Positions 1-9,395 of a stretch of 32,599 bases of DNA are shown in pieces. This DNA is from Crocinitomicaceae bacterium (lineage in GTDB: Bacteria > Bacteroidota > Bacteroidia > Flavobacteriales_D > Crocinitomicaceae), in NCBI GenBank assembly GCA_024643365.1, contig JAHENC010000026.1:1-32599 (forward strand). Reading direction: 5' to 3'. Numbering within the stretch: the first letter of the stretch is position 1; every line of letters begins with the position of its first letter. Both the position numbers and the translations under genes were made by a program. The notes under the pieces are model-generated. The model worked only from the letters and a program-made list of their open reading frames with translations, was not told where the DNA came from and ran no database searches.

Positions 1-8
1 TTAAAAGC

Positions 9-2153
9 TTACGCTTGAGGCGCATCTTCTTTTTTCTCTGGTCTTGGTAAAAGAACACGGCGAGATAATTTCCATTTTTTCGTTTTTGGATCTTTTCCAA
101 CAACTTTAAATTTCAATAAATCACCTTCTTTACACGCATCTTCCATTTTTGCAATTTTTTCCCAAGCAAATTCAGAAATGTGAATCAAACCATCTGTTCC
201 AGGTAAAATCTCAACGAAACAACCGAAGTCTTTCACTGATTTCACTTTACCTTCGTATTCAGCACCTTCTTCTACCATTGGAGGGAAAGCGATTTGACGA
301 ATACGACGCGTTGCTTCAGCCATGTCATCACCATTGTTTGACATGATTTGAACACGACCTTCACCTGAAGGTAATTCTTCAATAGTGATGGTAGTATTCG
401 TTTCTTTTTGCATTGCTTGAATGATTTTTCCACCAGGCCCGATGATCGCACCAATCATATCATTTGGCACGTTGAATGCTTCAATTCTAGGAGTTTGTGG
501 TTTGAAATTTGGATTCGGTTTCGCAATTGTTTCGATGATTTTATTTAAAATGTGTAAACGTCCACCTTTCGCTTGCTCCAATGCTTGGATCAATACTTCG
601 TATGGTAAACCATCCACTTTAATATCCATCTGACATGCAGTGATTCCTTTTGCAGTTCCTGTTACTTTAAAGTCCATATCGCCTAAATGATCTTCATCAC
701 CTAAAATATCCGATAAAACAGCAAATTTACCATCATCAGCAACTAATCCCATTGCGATACCAGAAACTGGAGATGTAATTTGAATACCACCATCCATTAA
801 AGCTAAAGTTCCAGCACAAACAGTTGCCATTGAAGACGAACCATTTGATTCCAAAATATCAGAAACCAAACGAATTGTGTATGCATTATCTGCAGGTAAA
901 ACTGGTTTCAATGCTCTTAATGCTAAATTTCCGTGTCCAATTTCTCTACGAGAAGTTCCACGCAATGGTTTTGCTTCACCTGTTGAGAATGGAGGGAAAT
1001 TGTAGTGTAGTAAGAATTTCTCAGTACCGTGGAAAGTTACTCCATCGATTAACTGCTCATCCATTTTACCACCCAATGTTAAGGTTGTTAATGATTGCGT
1101 CTCACCACGTGTAAACACAGCAGAACCGTGAACCATTGGTAAGTAATCAACTTCAGCCCAGATTGGTCTGATTTCGTCAAATTTACGTCCATCCAAACGT
1201 TTGTTTTCGTGTAACATTACCCAACGAACAGCTTTTTTCTTCACTTCAGAGAAGTAAGTTGAAATAAATCCACCAACTTCAGCTAACTCTTCTTCAGAAT
1301 ATACTGCTTTTACTTCCGCTTTAATAGCGTCAAACAATTCAGTTCTTTTCGCTTTATTTGCCAAGCCCATTCGAGCGACATCTTTACATTTGTCCATTGC
1401 CAATTCATACACTTTCGCTTTTACATCAGCATTATGTGTTTCGTGGCTATAAACTCTTTTAGGATTCGCTGTTGGAATTTCAGCAGCTAAATCTAATTGA
1501 AATTGGCATTGTTCGATAATTGCAGCATGAGCTAATTTGATCGCTTCAACCATTTCTAATTCAGAGATTTCTTTGAATTCTCCTTCAATCATGTTCACAT
1601 CTTTCATTGTTCCAGCAACCATCATATCGATGTCACCTTCTGCAATTTGAGCCATTGTAGGGTTCACGATCCATTCACCATTCACACGTCCAACGCGTAC
1701 TTCCGACATTGGACCATTGAAAGGAATGTCAGATACTGCAATTGCAGCAGAAGCTGCTAAACCACACAATGTATCTGGATTGTTTACACCATCATACGAC
1801 AACAATTGAATCATTAATTGTACTTCAGCGTGGTAATCATCTGGGAAAAGAGGACGCAACGCACGATCCACCAAACGCATGATTAAAATTTCATTTTCAG
1901 AAGGACGTGCTTCTCTACGGAAGAACCCACCTGGAAAACGACCAGCTGCTGAGTACTTTTCACGGTAATCAACTGTTAAAGGAAGGAAATCAACACCTTC
2001 TTTTGCTTCAGGAGCAGCTACAACTGTTGCTAACAACATTGTATCTCCCATTCTTACTACAACAGACCCATCTGCCTGTTTTGCCAATTTTCCGGTTTCA
2101 ATAGAAATTTCTTTCCCTCCGGTTACCATTGACTTTCTTGTTCCTATATTCAT
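9..2153 (-). CDS. pnp: Polyribonucleotide nucleotidyltransferase (PNPase)
   Basis: PNPase degrades RNA 3' to 5' by phosphorolysis, releasing nucleoside diphosphates, and acts as a cytoplasmic trimer in RNA turnover. The 714 residues match the family's usual length (about 700-715). Seen in order: a first RNase PH-like core with the conserved FFRRE stretch near residues 77-81; a helical linker; a second, catalytic core with [12 protein letters not shown] near 482-494, where the family's catalytic aspartates lie; a KH domain with its GPGGK loop near 569-573; and an S1 domain from about 625 ([15 protein letters not shown]) with a short charged tail. The gene is complete, ending in TAA at 9-11. 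It lies 92 bp downstream of rpsO, the order also known in E. coli. A hairpin with a T-run sits between the two genes. I see no good promoter of its own, so expression by read-through from rpsO is likely. Confidence 0.97.
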   Translation of the reverse strand: MNIGTRKSMVTGGKEISIETGKLAKQADGSVVVRMGDTMLLATVVAAPEAKEGVDFLPLTVDYREKYSAAGRFPGGFFRREARPSENEILIMRLVDRALRPLFPDDYHAEVQLMIQLLSYDGVNNPDTLCGLAASAAIAVSDIPFNGPMSEVRVGRVNGEWIVNPTMAQIAEGDIDMMVAGTMKDVNMIEGEFKEISELEMVEAIKLAHAAIIEQCQFQLDLAAEIPTANPKRVYSHETHNADVKAKVYELAMDKCKDVARMGLANKAKRTELFDAIKAEVKAVYSEEELAEVGGFISTYFSEVKKKAVRWVMLHENKRLDGRKFDEIRPIWAEVDYLPMVHGSAVFTRGETQSLTTLTLGGKMDEQLIDGVTFHGTEKFLLHYNFPPFSTGEAKPLRGTSRREIGHGNLALRALKPVLPADNAYTIRLVSDILESNGSSSMATVCAGTLALMDGGIQITSPVSGIAMGLVADDGKFAVLSDILGDEDHLGDMDFKVTGTAKGITACQMDIKVDGLPYEVLIQALEQAKGGRLHILNKIIETIAKPNPNFKPQTPRIEAFNVPNDMIGAIIGPGGKIIQAMQKETNTTITIEELPSGEGRVQIMSNNGDDMAEATRRIRQIAFPPMVEEGAEYEGKVKSVKDFGCFVEILPGTDGLIHISEFAWEKIAKMEDACKEGDLLKFKVVGKDPKTKKWKLSRRVLLPRPEKKEDAPQA

Positions 2154-2182
2154 ATTTATTATTTGCTTATTAATTTTTTAAC

Positions 2183-2215
2183 AAAAAAGGGACAGTCGAT
2201 TGTATCGATTGTCCC
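2183..2215 (-). terminator. Rho-independent terminator after rpsO
   Basis: Inverted arms at 2189-2200 and 2204-2215 (12 positions, 11 paired, 3-nt loop) are followed on the minus strand by six T (complement of 2183-2188). On the minus strand one pair is an A-C mismatch. The site lies about 30 nt past the rpsO stop and upstream of pnp, so it probably attenuates rather than fully separates the two genes. Confidence 0.75.
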
Positions 2216-2245
2216 CTCCATTAAAATTATTGTACTTGTAAAGAA

Positions 2246-2515
2246 TTAACGACGTAATCCTAATTCTTTGACTAAAGCACGGTATTTCTCAATATCTTTT
2301 CTTTTTAAGTAGTCTAGTAAACTTCTTCTTTTACCTACTAACAATTGTAATGAACGTTGCGTTCCGAAATCTTTACGATTTTTTTTCAAGTGTTCAGTTA
2401 AGTTGGAAATACGGAAAGTAAATAATGCAATTTGCCCTTCTGTAGAACCTGTGTTTGTTTCTGCTCCACCGTGTTTAGCGAAGATTTCTTTTTTAATTTC
2501 TGAATTGATATACAT
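2246..2515 (-). CDS. rpsO: 30S ribosomal protein S15
   Basis: S15 is a primary 16S rRNA-binding protein of the small subunit platform. I chose the ATG at 2513-2515 (MYINSEIKKE), which gives 89 residues, the usual S15 length. The frame stays open 13 codons further to 2554, but that extension is not part of the family and lies inside the leader. Family landmarks seen: the GSTEGQIALFTFRISNLTEH helix, the H-x5-R-K-D-F loop followed by QRSLQLLVGKRRSLLDYLK, and the LGLRR C-terminus. The gene has its own promoter upstream and a terminator-like hairpin before pnp. In E. coli S15 represses its own translation through its mRNA leader; I cannot confirm that structure here. Confidence 0.97.
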   Translation of the reverse strand: MYINSEIKKEIFAKHGGAETNTGSTEGQIALFTFRISNLTEHLKKNRKDFGTQRSLQLLVGKRRSLLDYLKRKDIEKYRALVKELGLRR

Positions 2516-2570
2516 GCCAATATTGTTAAAATGATTCTTATGTAGCCTAATCAACTTTTAATTAGACGGT

Positions 2571-2601
2571 GCAAATATAGGTAAAGATTTTTAATAAGCA
2601 A
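2571..2601 (-). promoter_or_regulatory. Bacteroidota-type promoter of rpsO
   Basis: On the minus strand TTG (complement of 2599-2601) and TATATTTG (complement of 2572-2579) are 19 bp apart and fit the TTTG/TAnnTTTG pattern of the Bacteroidota primary sigma factor. The inferred start of transcription near 2564 leaves a leader of about 50 nt before the rpsO ATG. Confidence 0.7.
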
Positions 2602-2632
2602 GTATTTATCGCAACTATTCAACACTTAAGGA

Positions 2633-3166
2633 TTACCATTTAACGATAATCAGCAAAGTATTTTGATCTGTTTTTATTTTTTGTTGAATGTCTGTTCCAA
2701 AAAAAGCATTTTTTTCACTTACAATTTCACCTGCTATTTCAACACACCCATTGACACAATATACTAAACCTTTATTTAATTCAAATTGGTATTCTTCTTG
2801 GTTGCTCAACTCTTTGATTGTTACATGAGGCGAAATGGATGGTTTGAAGATTACATTAAAGTCTATTACTTTTCCTTGTCCTGTTGTATCGCTTTCACCA
2901 TTAAATGTTGCTAATTCAAATGGCTGTAATTGATACGCTTTGTTTTGATCGTGTTGTAACGTTAGCATTCCTTCAAGTGGGAAAATTAAACGTTGATAAC
3001 CTTTAAATTTTGTAAAATCAGAAGATTCAACTTCAATTACTGCAGTGCTTATACGTATATCAAAGTTCAATTCTTGCAAGGTTGCATTGGCAGGATAAAT
3101 GTATAATTGAGTTGTTGAACCACCTGACCAATTAGAAACGATGGATTGTATGTGATGGAAATTCAT
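2633..3166 (-). CDS. HutD/Ves-family cupin protein
   Basis: This 177-residue protein has the layout of the HutD/Ves family (E. coli Ves; HutD of histidine-utilisation loci). An N-terminal NWSGGSTTQLYIYP motif stands where the family has W-x-N-G-G-T-T-x-E/Q-x-x-I-Y-P. Then follow FDIRISTAVIEVESSDFTKF, a GYQRLIFPLEGML strand pair and a DFNVIFKP strand, which together form a bicupin-like beta barrel. No signal peptide or membrane segment is seen. The molecular function of the family is not firmly known; a role near the hut pathway or in stress has been suggested elsewhere. No hut genes lie in this window, so the context gives no pathway. It is a single gene between the accD terminator and the rpsO promoter. 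A near-perfect 24-bp palindrome sits 17 bp upstream of its start codon and suggests its own control. Confidence 0.85.
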   Translation of the reverse strand: MNFHHIQSIVSNWSGGSTTQLYIYPANATLQELNFDIRISTAVIEVESSDFTKFKGYQRLIFPLEGMLTLQHDQNKAYQLQPFELATFNGESDTTGQGKVIDFNVIFKPSISPHVTIKELSNQEEYQFELNKGLVYCVNGCVEIAGEIVSEKNAFFGTDIQQKIKTDQNTLLIIVKW

Positions 3167-3183
3167 TGTAGATGAAATAAAAA

Positions 3184-3207
3184 TTTACAACATTGCAATA
3201 TTGTAAA
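3184..3207. promoter_or_regulatory. 24-bp palindrome upstream of the HutD-like gene (candidate operator)
   Basis: TTTACAA-C-ATTG mirrors CAAT-A-TTGTAAA around 3195/3196. Eleven of twelve half-site positions are symmetric. The site ends 17 bp before the start codon (3166) and overlaps the expected position of a -7 promoter element. It has no T-run on either side, so a regulator site is more likely than a terminator. Which protein would bind is unknown. Confidence 0.5.
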
Positions 3208-3227
3208 GAAAAGTTTGCGCAACTATC

Positions 3228-3254
3228 AAAAAAAAGCCTCACTATGTAAGGCTT
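3228..3254 (-). terminator. Rho-independent terminator of fbaA-accD
   Basis: Arms at 3234-3242 and 3246-3254 form a 9-bp stem with a 3-nt loop. The only imperfect pair is a T-G wobble on the minus strand (it is a C-A mismatch on the plus strand). The minus strand then runs into eight T (complement of 3228-3235). It begins about 10 nt past the accD stop. Confidence 0.85.
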
Positions 3255-3263
3255 CATTTTTTT

Positions 3264-4109
3264 TTAATTTTTAAAGAACTTTAAAGATTTTGCTAACGTT
3301 GCTTTTAGTTCAGTTCGATCCACAATGTAATCTAAGAATCCATGTTCTAAAACAAATTCTGAGCGCTGGAAACCTTCAGGTAAATCACGACCAATTGTTT
3401 CTTTAACAACACGTGGTCCAGCAAATGCAATTAATGCTTCAGGTTCCGCAATGTTTAAATCACCTAACATAGCAAAAGAAGCTGTTACACCTCCTGTTGT
3501 AGGATCTGTTAAAAATGAAATATATGGCAATTTATGCTCTGCCAACTGACCTAATTTACCAGAAACCTTTGCCATTTGCATTAATGAAAAACCAGCTTCC
3601 ATCATTCGAGCACCACCTGATTTTGAGATAATCATGAATGGCGCTTTGATTTTGATAGCTTCATCAATTGCACGAGCAATTTTCTCTCCCATGACAGATC
3701 CTAATGAACCACCTATAAACGAAAAATCCATTGCTGCAACAACCAAATCCATTCCATCAATTTTACCTTTAGCTGTTCGAATAGCATCAACTAAACCAGT
3801 ACTTTTTTGAGTTGCATTTACACGACTAACGTAATCTTTTGTATCTGTAAAATTTAAAGGATCTCCTGAAGTTAATTTGGCATCCAACTCTTTAAATTTT
3901 CCATCGTCAAAAAGAATATTAAAATATTCTTCTGAACCAATTCTTTCGTGGTGCGAACAACGATCACAAACAAAATTGTTTTTTGCTAAATCATCCGCTG
4001 TAAATAAGGTCTTACACTTTGTACATTTTGACCAAAGTCCTTCAGGCGTTTCTTTTTTTTCTTTTGTAGAAGTTGTAATGCCTTCTTTATGTCTTTTAAA
4101 CCAACTCAT
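3264..4109 (-). CDS. accD: Acetyl-CoA carboxylase carboxyltransferase subunit beta
   Basis: AccD pairs with AccA to transfer the carboxyl group from carboxybiotin to acetyl-CoA, giving malonyl-CoA, the first committed step of fatty acid synthesis, in the cytoplasm. The 281 residues fit the family (about 280-305). An N-terminal zinc ribbon is seen with C29, C32, C48 and C51 (CTKC and CDRC), followed by the crotonase-fold carboxyltransferase core. Core landmarks include [32 protein letters not shown], the [17 protein letters not shown] loop and [13 protein letters not shown]. The ATG at 4107-4109 is only 17 bp after the fbaA stop, so the two are almost surely on one transcript. A terminator follows directly. 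No accA, accB or accC is in the window. Confidence 0.96.
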   Translation of the reverse strand: MSWFKRHKEGITTSTKEKKETPEGLWSKCTKCKTLFTADDLAKNNFVCDRCSHHERIGSEEYFNILFDDGKFKELDAKLTSGDPLNFTDTKDYVSRVNATQKSTGLVDAIRTAKGKIDGMDLVVAAMDFSFIGGSLGSVMGEKIARAIDEAIKIKAPFMIISKSGGARMMEAGFSLMQMAKVSGKLGQLAEHKLPYISFLTDPTTGGVTASFAMLGDLNIAEPEALIAFAGPRVVKETIGRDLPEGFQRSEFVLEHGFLDYIVDRTELKATLAKSLKFFKN

Positions 4110-4126
4110 TTTTTACTATTTATTAG

Positions 4127-5194
4127 TTACAATGTATTTCTATTATTTAAATCATCAAATGATTGCTCAAGACGTGCAATTAAAGTTAATTCACTTTCTC
4201 GCAACCATTTTCTTGGATCATAATACTTTTTATTCGGCAAATCAGCTCCTTCAGGGTTTCCGATTTGAGTTTGTAAATAATCCAAGTGTTTGACCATATA
4301 ATCTCTAGAACCTTCAGTGAATGCGAATTGCATATCTGTATCGATATTCATTTTAACAACACCATAAGTAATAGATTCTCTAATTTCTTCTAAAGTCGAT
4401 CCTGAACCACCATGAAAAACAAAATTCACTGGATTGAATCCTGTATTGAATTTCTCTTGAACAAATGCTTGAGAATTTTTCAAAATAATTGGCGTTAATT
4501 TCACATTTCCTGGTTTGTATACACCGTGAACGTTTCCAAAAGAAGCTGCAATTGTAAAACGATTTGAAACTTTCATTAACTCTTCATATGCATATGCAAC
4601 TTCATGCGGTTGAGTATACAATTTTGAACTATCAACATCTGAATTATCAACTCCATCCTCTTCTCCACCTGTAATACCTAATTCAATTTCCAATGTCATG
4701 TCCATTTTAGCCATACGCGCTAAATAGTGTTTACACAATTCAATATTCTCTTCGATAGGTTCTTCTGATAAATCAATCATGTGAGAACTGAACAATGGTT
4801 TTCCTGTTTTTGCAAAATGAGCTTCACTTGCTTCTAACAAACCATCAATCCAAGGCAATAGCTTTTTTGCACAATGGTCAGTGTGTAAAATAACGGTTGC
4901 TCCATACAATTCAGCCAATTGATGTACATGCAAAGCACCAGCAATCCCACCTGCTATCGCCGCTTTTTCATTGTCATTTTTCAAGCTTTTTCCAGCAATA
5001 CTCATACAACCACCATTCGAAAATTGAATAATTATTGGAGCATTTACTTTAACAGCTGTTTCCATGACAGCATTGATTGTATTGGAATTTGTAACATTGA
5101 CTGCAGGCAATGCAAAGCCTTTCTCTTTTGCATAGTCGAAAATCTTTTGTACATCGTCACCTGTTGCAACACCTGATTTAATATTATGGGACAT
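4127..5194 (-). CDS. fbaA: Class II fructose-bisphosphate aldolase
   Basis: This zinc-dependent aldolase interconverts fructose 1,6-bisphosphate with dihydroxyacetone phosphate and glyceraldehyde 3-phosphate in glycolysis and gluconeogenesis. At 355 residues it matches the class IIA, E. coli FbaA-like subgroup (about 359). Landmarks seen: LPAVNVTNSNT near 29-39; HTDHC at 104-108, with the catalytic aspartate (D106) and zinc-ligand histidine (H107); EIELGITGGEEDGVDN with acidic metal-site residues; FGNVHGVYKPGNVKL with a further zinc-ligand histidine; and the phosphate-binding FHGGSGS and NIDTDMQ motifs. It is the first gene of a two-gene operon with accD, with its own promoter upstream. Confidence 0.96.
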   Translation of the reverse strand: MSHNIKSGVATGDDVQKIFDYAKEKGFALPAVNVTNSNTINAVMETAVKVNAPIIIQFSNGGCMSIAGKSLKNDNEKAAIAGGIAGALHVHQLAELYGATVILHTDHCAKKLLPWIDGLLEASEAHFAKTGKPLFSSHMIDLSEEPIEENIELCKHYLARMAKMDMTLEIELGITGGEEDGVDNSDVDSSKLYTQPHEVAYAYEELMKVSNRFTIAASFGNVHGVYKPGNVKLTPIILKNSQAFVQEKFNTGFNPVNFVFHGGSGSTLEEIRESITYGVVKMNIDTDMQFAFTEGSRDYMVKHLDYLQTQIGNPEGADLPNKKYYDPRKWLRESELTLIARLEQSFDDLNNRNTL

Positions 5195-5218
5195 AGCTAT
5201 TTAAAAAAATTATGGGAT

Positions 5219-5249
5219 CAAAGGTAGTAATTTATTTATTGACCTTCAA
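5219..5249 (-). promoter_or_regulatory. Bacteroidota-type promoter of fbaA-accD
   Basis: On the minus strand TTG (complement of 5247-5249) and TACCTTTG (complement of 5219-5226) are 20 bp apart, matching the TTTG/TAnnTTTG consensus. The start of transcription is expected near 5213, about 20 nt before the fbaA ATG. Confidence 0.65.
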
Positions 5250-5272
5250 TGTCTCGCTAAAAAATCTAACCC

Positions 5273-6802
5273 CTATTCGATAATTTGTTTAAACGTATGA
5301 CCATTTAATTTTAAGATATAAGTTCCTGAAGCAAATCCACTTAAATCAACTGTGTTATTCCCAATGAAGATGTCTTGCGATTTAACTTTTTGACCAATTG
5401 TATTAAAACATTCTAAATGTCCGTCAATTTGGGTATATAAAAATAATTGTTTATCCTCTTTTACTGGATTTGGAAACAGTTTAAAGCTGTCTTTTTCTTT
5501 TGTATTAATTGAAAGTAAACCATCCAACTGTATGATATCCGTATTTTCAATTAACAGATTGTTTGAATATAAAAAAGTTAATTTATTATCCCACATCAAA
5601 GCGGTATTTTGAATGGGAGAATGTAAACCTTTTAAAGAAACAGGGATTGTATCAATCTGATCATAACTCAAGCGAACTATACCACTTTGCATTGTTGAAT
5701 CAGAATTCAAGTCACTGAAATACGCATCGTGATCATTCAATAACAATAAGTGCAAATGACGACTAGAATACAGTTCTGTAGCCACACCTCCATCAAATTT
5801 GAAAATCTTATCAGGCTCACCTTCATTATTTATTGCTAAACCGTAATAGGCATTTTCAAAATAGAATAAATCTATCAAACCATTTGTTAAACTTGGGTAA
5901 AACTGACTAAAATTAGATCCATTATATTCATAATAATGATGATGAAGTTTTGCGAAAATATGTCCATTTATTATTTCAAATTTCTCTTCAAATTGAATTG
6001 GCAGATTATTTTCATCAATGAGTGTATCAATTGTTACAAAATCATTTGTACCCAAAACTCTCGAATTTCTCAAAATTAAATCCCTAAAATCTTCAAATAT
6101 CAAAAATCGAGATCCAACCTTAACTATACTAGGCCAACTTGCATAAATACCACTGATATTAAAATTACTACTTCTTATAACGCTCGATGAACCTGAATTA
6201 GTTAGTCGCTTTAATTCTATTAGACCATTTATTTCATATTTACTGTAGAAAAGATTTGTGTCTATTTTTGATATAAAAATTAATCCCTCAGATCCATCTT
6301 CATTTGTAATTTGATTTAAACCAGTTCCATTTGAAAAGCTAAAAATTTGATGTTTACCTGCTTTAATTGCTGAAAAATACAATAAACCATTTTCAACTTT
6401 TAGACTATATGGAGTAGAACCAATCGCTCCAATTTCAACATCAATAACTGAAGCAGTTGTTCCATCAAAAGCGATTAACTCAACACCTAAAGACTGAGTT
6501 TCAGCTGCAAAGTAGAATTTTCCATCAAATTCAATTGGAAGTGTTTTTAAATCTCCAAATATTGTTGAAATGATAGGTGAATAATTCCCAGCAAGATCTG
6601 CTGAAAATATATTATATTCTGGACCTGAATTAGTCCAATCTCCATTTTCAAGAACAAGAATACTTGAGGGATCAGTTGGATTTTTATAAATCGCAAACAT
6701 ATTCATTGTGTCGGTATTTACAAGTGTACTTAAGGAATAATTTTGTCCAAATACAACATTTGAAAAGACCAAAAAAGTTAAAAGTGAAAAAAATGGTTTC
6801 AT
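5273..6802 (-). CDS. Secreted protein with T9SS type A sorting tail, function unknown
   Basis: I do not recognise a specific family for the body of this 509-residue protein. Residues 1-19 (MKPFFSLLTFLVFSNVVFG, then QN) are a clear Sec signal peptide. The body has degenerate strands of the kind G-K-F-Y-F-A-A...E-L-I-A-F-D-G-T and G-L-L-Y-F-S-A...I-F-S-F-S-N-G, spaced by roughly 45-60 residues. This is like the propeller-type repeats of Bacteroidota surface proteins in which a phrase such as 'ELWxxDGT' recurs. The last 73 residues (437-509, starting KLFPNPVKED and ending GTYILKLNGHTFKQIIE) are a Por-secretion (TIGR04183-like) tail, so the protein should cross the outer membrane by T9SS and be anchored or released. 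It is transcribed divergently from the helicase gene. I see no convincing promoter in the 176-bp gap on its side. Confidence 0.85.
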   Translation of the reverse strand: MKPFFSLLTFLVFSNVVFGQNYSLSTLVNTDTMNMFAIYKNPTDPSSILVLENGDWTNSGPEYNIFSADLAGNYSPIISTIFGDLKTLPIEFDGKFYFAAETQSLGVELIAFDGTTASVIDVEIGAIGSTPYSLKVENGLLYFSAIKAGKHQIFSFSNGTGLNQITNEDGSEGLIFISKIDTNLFYSKYEINGLIELKRLTNSGSSSVIRSSNFNISGIYASWPSIVKVGSRFLIFEDFRDLILRNSRVLGTNDFVTIDTLIDENNLPIQFEEKFEIINGHIFAKLHHHYYEYNGSNFSQFYPSLTNGLIDLFYFENAYYGLAINNEGEPDKIFKFDGGVATELYSSRHLHLLLLNDHDAYFSDLNSDSTMQSGIVRLSYDQIDTIPVSLKGLHSPIQNTALMWDNKLTFLYSNNLLIENTDIIQLDGLLSINTKEKDSFKLFPNPVKEDKQLFLYTQIDGHLECFNTIGQKVKSQDIFIGNNTVDLSGFASGTYILKLNGHTFKQIIE

Positions 6803-6953
6803 ATTGTTAGATTTTAATAATTAATAACTAATCTAATTTAAAAAAATAAATCGTGTGAATTAAATACTAAAATTTAAAGTGTTAATTTAATTGACTAAAC
6901 TGTATTTGTTGATATTTCTAAGTTGAGCCATAATTCGTTCAAGTTTGTTTTAT

Positions 6954-6961
6954 TATCTTTG
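6954..6961 (+). promoter_or_regulatory. -7 promoter element of the helicase gene
   Basis: TATCTTTG matches TAnnTTTG exactly and lies 17 bp before the ATG at 6979. The -33 region is weak (no clear TTTG at the expected 17-20 bp upstream), so the promoter call rests on one element. The leader would be very short, about 10 nt. Confidence 0.5.
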
Positions 6962-6978
6962 CCTATATTCTATTCCCT

Positions 6979-9270
6979 ATGAGTTATTTGAACGAGTTAA
7001 ACAGCAGTCAACGAGAAGCAGTAGAAGCCATTCATGGCCCAACAATGGTTATCGCAGGTGCTGGATCTGGAAAAACACGTGTACTCACCTACCGCATAGC
7101 TCACATGCTCGAACAAGGAATTGATCCGTTCAACATCATGTCGTTGACATTCACCAATAAAGCAGCAAAGGAAATGTCGGAACGTATTGGTAAAATTGTT
7201 GGTTCTACAGATGGGAAAAATATTACCATGGGAACTTTTCACTCTGTTTTTTCACGAATTTTACGTTACAATGCAGATCGCTTAGGTTATCCGTCTAATT
7301 TCACCATTTACGATACCCAAGATTCTAAAAGCTTGCTAAAAGACATTGTAAAAGAATTAAATTTAGACGACAAAGTATACAAGCCGGGAATGGTTTTAGG
7401 ACGTATTTCTTCAGCAAAAAACAATTTAATTTCACCAGATGCATACGTTGCAAATGCTGAAATCATGAACGAAGACAAGCAAGCGCGTCGTCCAGAAATA
7501 GCGAGGATTTACAAAACATACGCCACACGTTGTTTCAAAGCTGGCGCAATGGATTTTGATGATTTATTGTACCAAACAAATGTATTGTTACGTGATTTTC
7601 CAGATGTTTTGCATTACTATCAACAGAAATACAAATACATATTAGTTGATGAGTACCAAGATACCAATTACGCTCAATACTTGATTGTTAAAAAATTGGC
7701 CGCGATTTATGAAAACATTTGTGTTGTAGGAGATGATGCCCAAAGTATTTACTCCTTTCGAGGCGCAAACATTCAGAACATATTAAATTTCAGAAAAGAC
7801 TACCCAGACTTTAAACTGTTTAAGTTAGAACAAAATTACAGAAGCACCAAACACATTGTTGAAGCAGCCAATAGCGTAATTGCAAAGAACCAAGATCAGA
7901 TTAAAAAAAGCGTTTGGACTGACAATTCAGATGGTTCAAAATTAGCCGTTGTGCGCACCTTGACAGATAACGAAGAAGGAAAAGTAATCACCAACAAAAT
8001 TTTTGACTTAAAACAAGGAACAGCTTCTACTTATAACGATTTCGCAATTCTTTATCGCACTAACAAACAATCCCGTTCTTTTGAGGAAGCATTACGAAAA
8101 ATCAATATTCCTTACAAAATTTATGGTGGCTTGTCATTTTACCAACGAAAAGAAATCAAAGATTTATTAGCTTATTTTCGTTTAACAACCAATCAACGTG
8201 ACGAAGAAGCATTAAAAAGAGTCATCAATTACCCAAAACGTGGAATTGGGAAAACATCAATTGAAAACATCATCATCGCAGCGAATCAATACGGTGTTAG
8301 CATGTGGGATGTGATTAGCAACTTCAATCAATATCCAGTTGCATTAAACACTGGAACGAAGTCGAAACTGTATGAATTTGTTACTATGATTCAAAGTTTT
8401 ACAGCACAATTAACTTCTATAAACGCTTATGATTTAGCCCAAACTATTGCTAAATCTTCTGGTATTTTAAAGGAATTGTACAGCGAAAAAGAAAAAGGTC
8501 CAGAGGAAGTTGAGCGCTACCAAAATATTGAAGAATTATTAGGTGGTATCAAGGAATTTACGATCACTCAAGGAGAAGACGACGACAAATCTTTGGCTGA
8601 ATTCATGATAGACGTTGCCTTGTTAACCGATGCAGATGAAGACAAAGGCGATGAAAAAAACCACGTCACCCTAATGACGATTCACTCGAGTAAAGGACTG
8701 GAATTTCCACATGTGTATTTAGTTGGATTAGAAGAGAATTTATTTCCTTCTCAAATGGCCTTAAATTCAAGATCGGAATTAGAAGAAGAACGTCGTTTGT
8801 TTTATGTTGCAGTAACACGCGCAAAAGACACTTGCACCCTATCTTACGCTACCTCTCGTTTTATTTGGGGGAATTTAGTTTCATCCGAACCAAGTCGTTT
8901 TATCGAAGAAATCGACCCAAAACATCTAAATTTTGAAGCGCAACAACGTGGGATGGGAAAATCTTTATCAGGCAGAGCAAGTCAATTCGACCAACCATTT
9001 ACTGGTGGATTAAATAAAAGCGTTTCTACTCCAGCGAGTTCATTCAAATCATTGAGTCAGTTAGACAATTCTAAAGTCAAAACAGGTGCAACATTGGATT
9101 TAAAAGTTGGGTACAATGTTCTACACGATCGATTTGGAAAAGGAAAGGTAACAAAATTAGAAGGACAAGATGCAGATAAGAAAGCGACAATATTTTTCCC
9201 ACATCATGGGGCAAAAACAGTTCTGTTGCGATTTGCTAACTTGACGATTGTTGACTTAGATCAATCTTAA
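6979..9270 (+). CDS. uvrD: UvrD/PcrA-type superfamily 1A DNA helicase
   Basis: An ATP-driven 3'-5' DNA helicase of the UvrD/PcrA/Rep group, with likely roles in nucleotide excision repair, replication restart and clearing proteins from DNA. All helicase motifs are visible: Q motif LNSSQREAV (7-15), Walker A AGAGSGKT (26-33), motif Ia LTFTNKAAKEM, motif II LVDEYQDT (222-229), motif III GDDAQSIYSFRGA (251-263), motif IV EQNYRST (284-290), motif V TIHSSKGLEF (from about 566) and motif VI FYVAVTRAK (to 616). The C-terminus (about 711-758, NVLHDRFGKGKV...) is the Tudor-like domain that binds RNA polymerase in PcrA/UvrD. Its 763 residues are slightly longer than E. coli UvrD (720). I use the symbol uvrD; pcrA would be equally fair. 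It stands alone, with a promoter element at 6954. Confidence 0.95.
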   Translation: MSYLNELNSSQREAVEAIHGPTMVIAGAGSGKTRVLTYRIAHMLEQGIDPFNIMSLTFTNKAAKEMSERIGKIVGSTDGKNITMGTFHSVFSRILRYNADRLGYPSNFTIYDTQDSKSLLKDIVKELNLDDKVYKPGMVLGRISSAKNNLISPDAYVANAEIMNEDKQARRPEIARIYKTYATRCFKAGAMDFDDLLYQTNVLLRDFPDVLHYYQQKYKYILVDEYQDTNYAQYLIVKKLAAIYENICVVGDDAQSIYSFRGANIQNILNFRKDYPDFKLFKLEQNYRSTKHIVEAANSVIAKNQDQIKKSVWTDNSDGSKLAVVRTLTDNEEGKVITNKIFDLKQGTASTYNDFAILYRTNKQSRSFEEALRKINIPYKIYGGLSFYQRKEIKDLLAYFRLTTNQRDEEALKRVINYPKRGIGKTSIENIIIAANQYGVSMWDVISNFNQYPVALNTGTKSKLYEFVTMIQSFTAQLTSINAYDLAQTIAKSSGILKELYSEKEKGPEEVERYQNIEELLGGIKEFTITQGEDDDKSLAEFMIDVALLTDADEDKGDEKNHVTLMTIHSSKGLEFPHVYLVGLEENLFPSQMALNSRSELEEERRLFYVAVTRAKDTCTLSYATSRFIWGNLVSSEPSRFIEEIDPKHLNFEAQQRGMGKSLSGRASQFDQPFTGGLNKSVSTPASSFKSLSQLDNSKVKTGATLDLKVGYNVLHDRFGKGKVTKLEGQDADKKATIFFPHHGAKTVLLRFANLTIVDLDQS

Positions 9271-9311
9271 AGTTAATAACATTTTTTTGTTAATAAGTCG
9301 AGATTTTTGGC

Positions 9312-9339
9312 TTTGAATTCGTTTTATTTATTTTCTTTG
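9312..9339 (+). promoter_or_regulatory. Probable promoter of the giant gene
   Basis: TTTG at 9312-9315 and TTTCTTTG at 9332-9339, 16 bp apart, resemble the Bacteroidota TTTG/TAnnTTTG promoter. There is one mismatch in the -7 element (TT instead of TA), and the spacing is short by 1-3 bp. Transcription would start near 9346, leaving about 50 nt of leader. Confidence 0.4.
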
Positions 9340-9395
9340 TAAATTGAAAATGTCAAATTTTATTATTTGGCGAAACTTTTTACAACAGAAACCCT

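Noticed and set aside
2516..2554. 13-codon upstream extension of rpsO (MIRLHKNHFNNIG)
   Set aside because: The family starts at MYINSE-type sequence with 89 residues, and the extension is leader sequence just after the promoter.
9274..9298. Hairpin with T7 loop after the helicase gene (TTAATAAC and GTTAATAA)
   Set aside because: The stem is only A/T apart from one pair and has an internal mismatch, and the T-run lies in the loop, not after the stem. Not a credible terminator.
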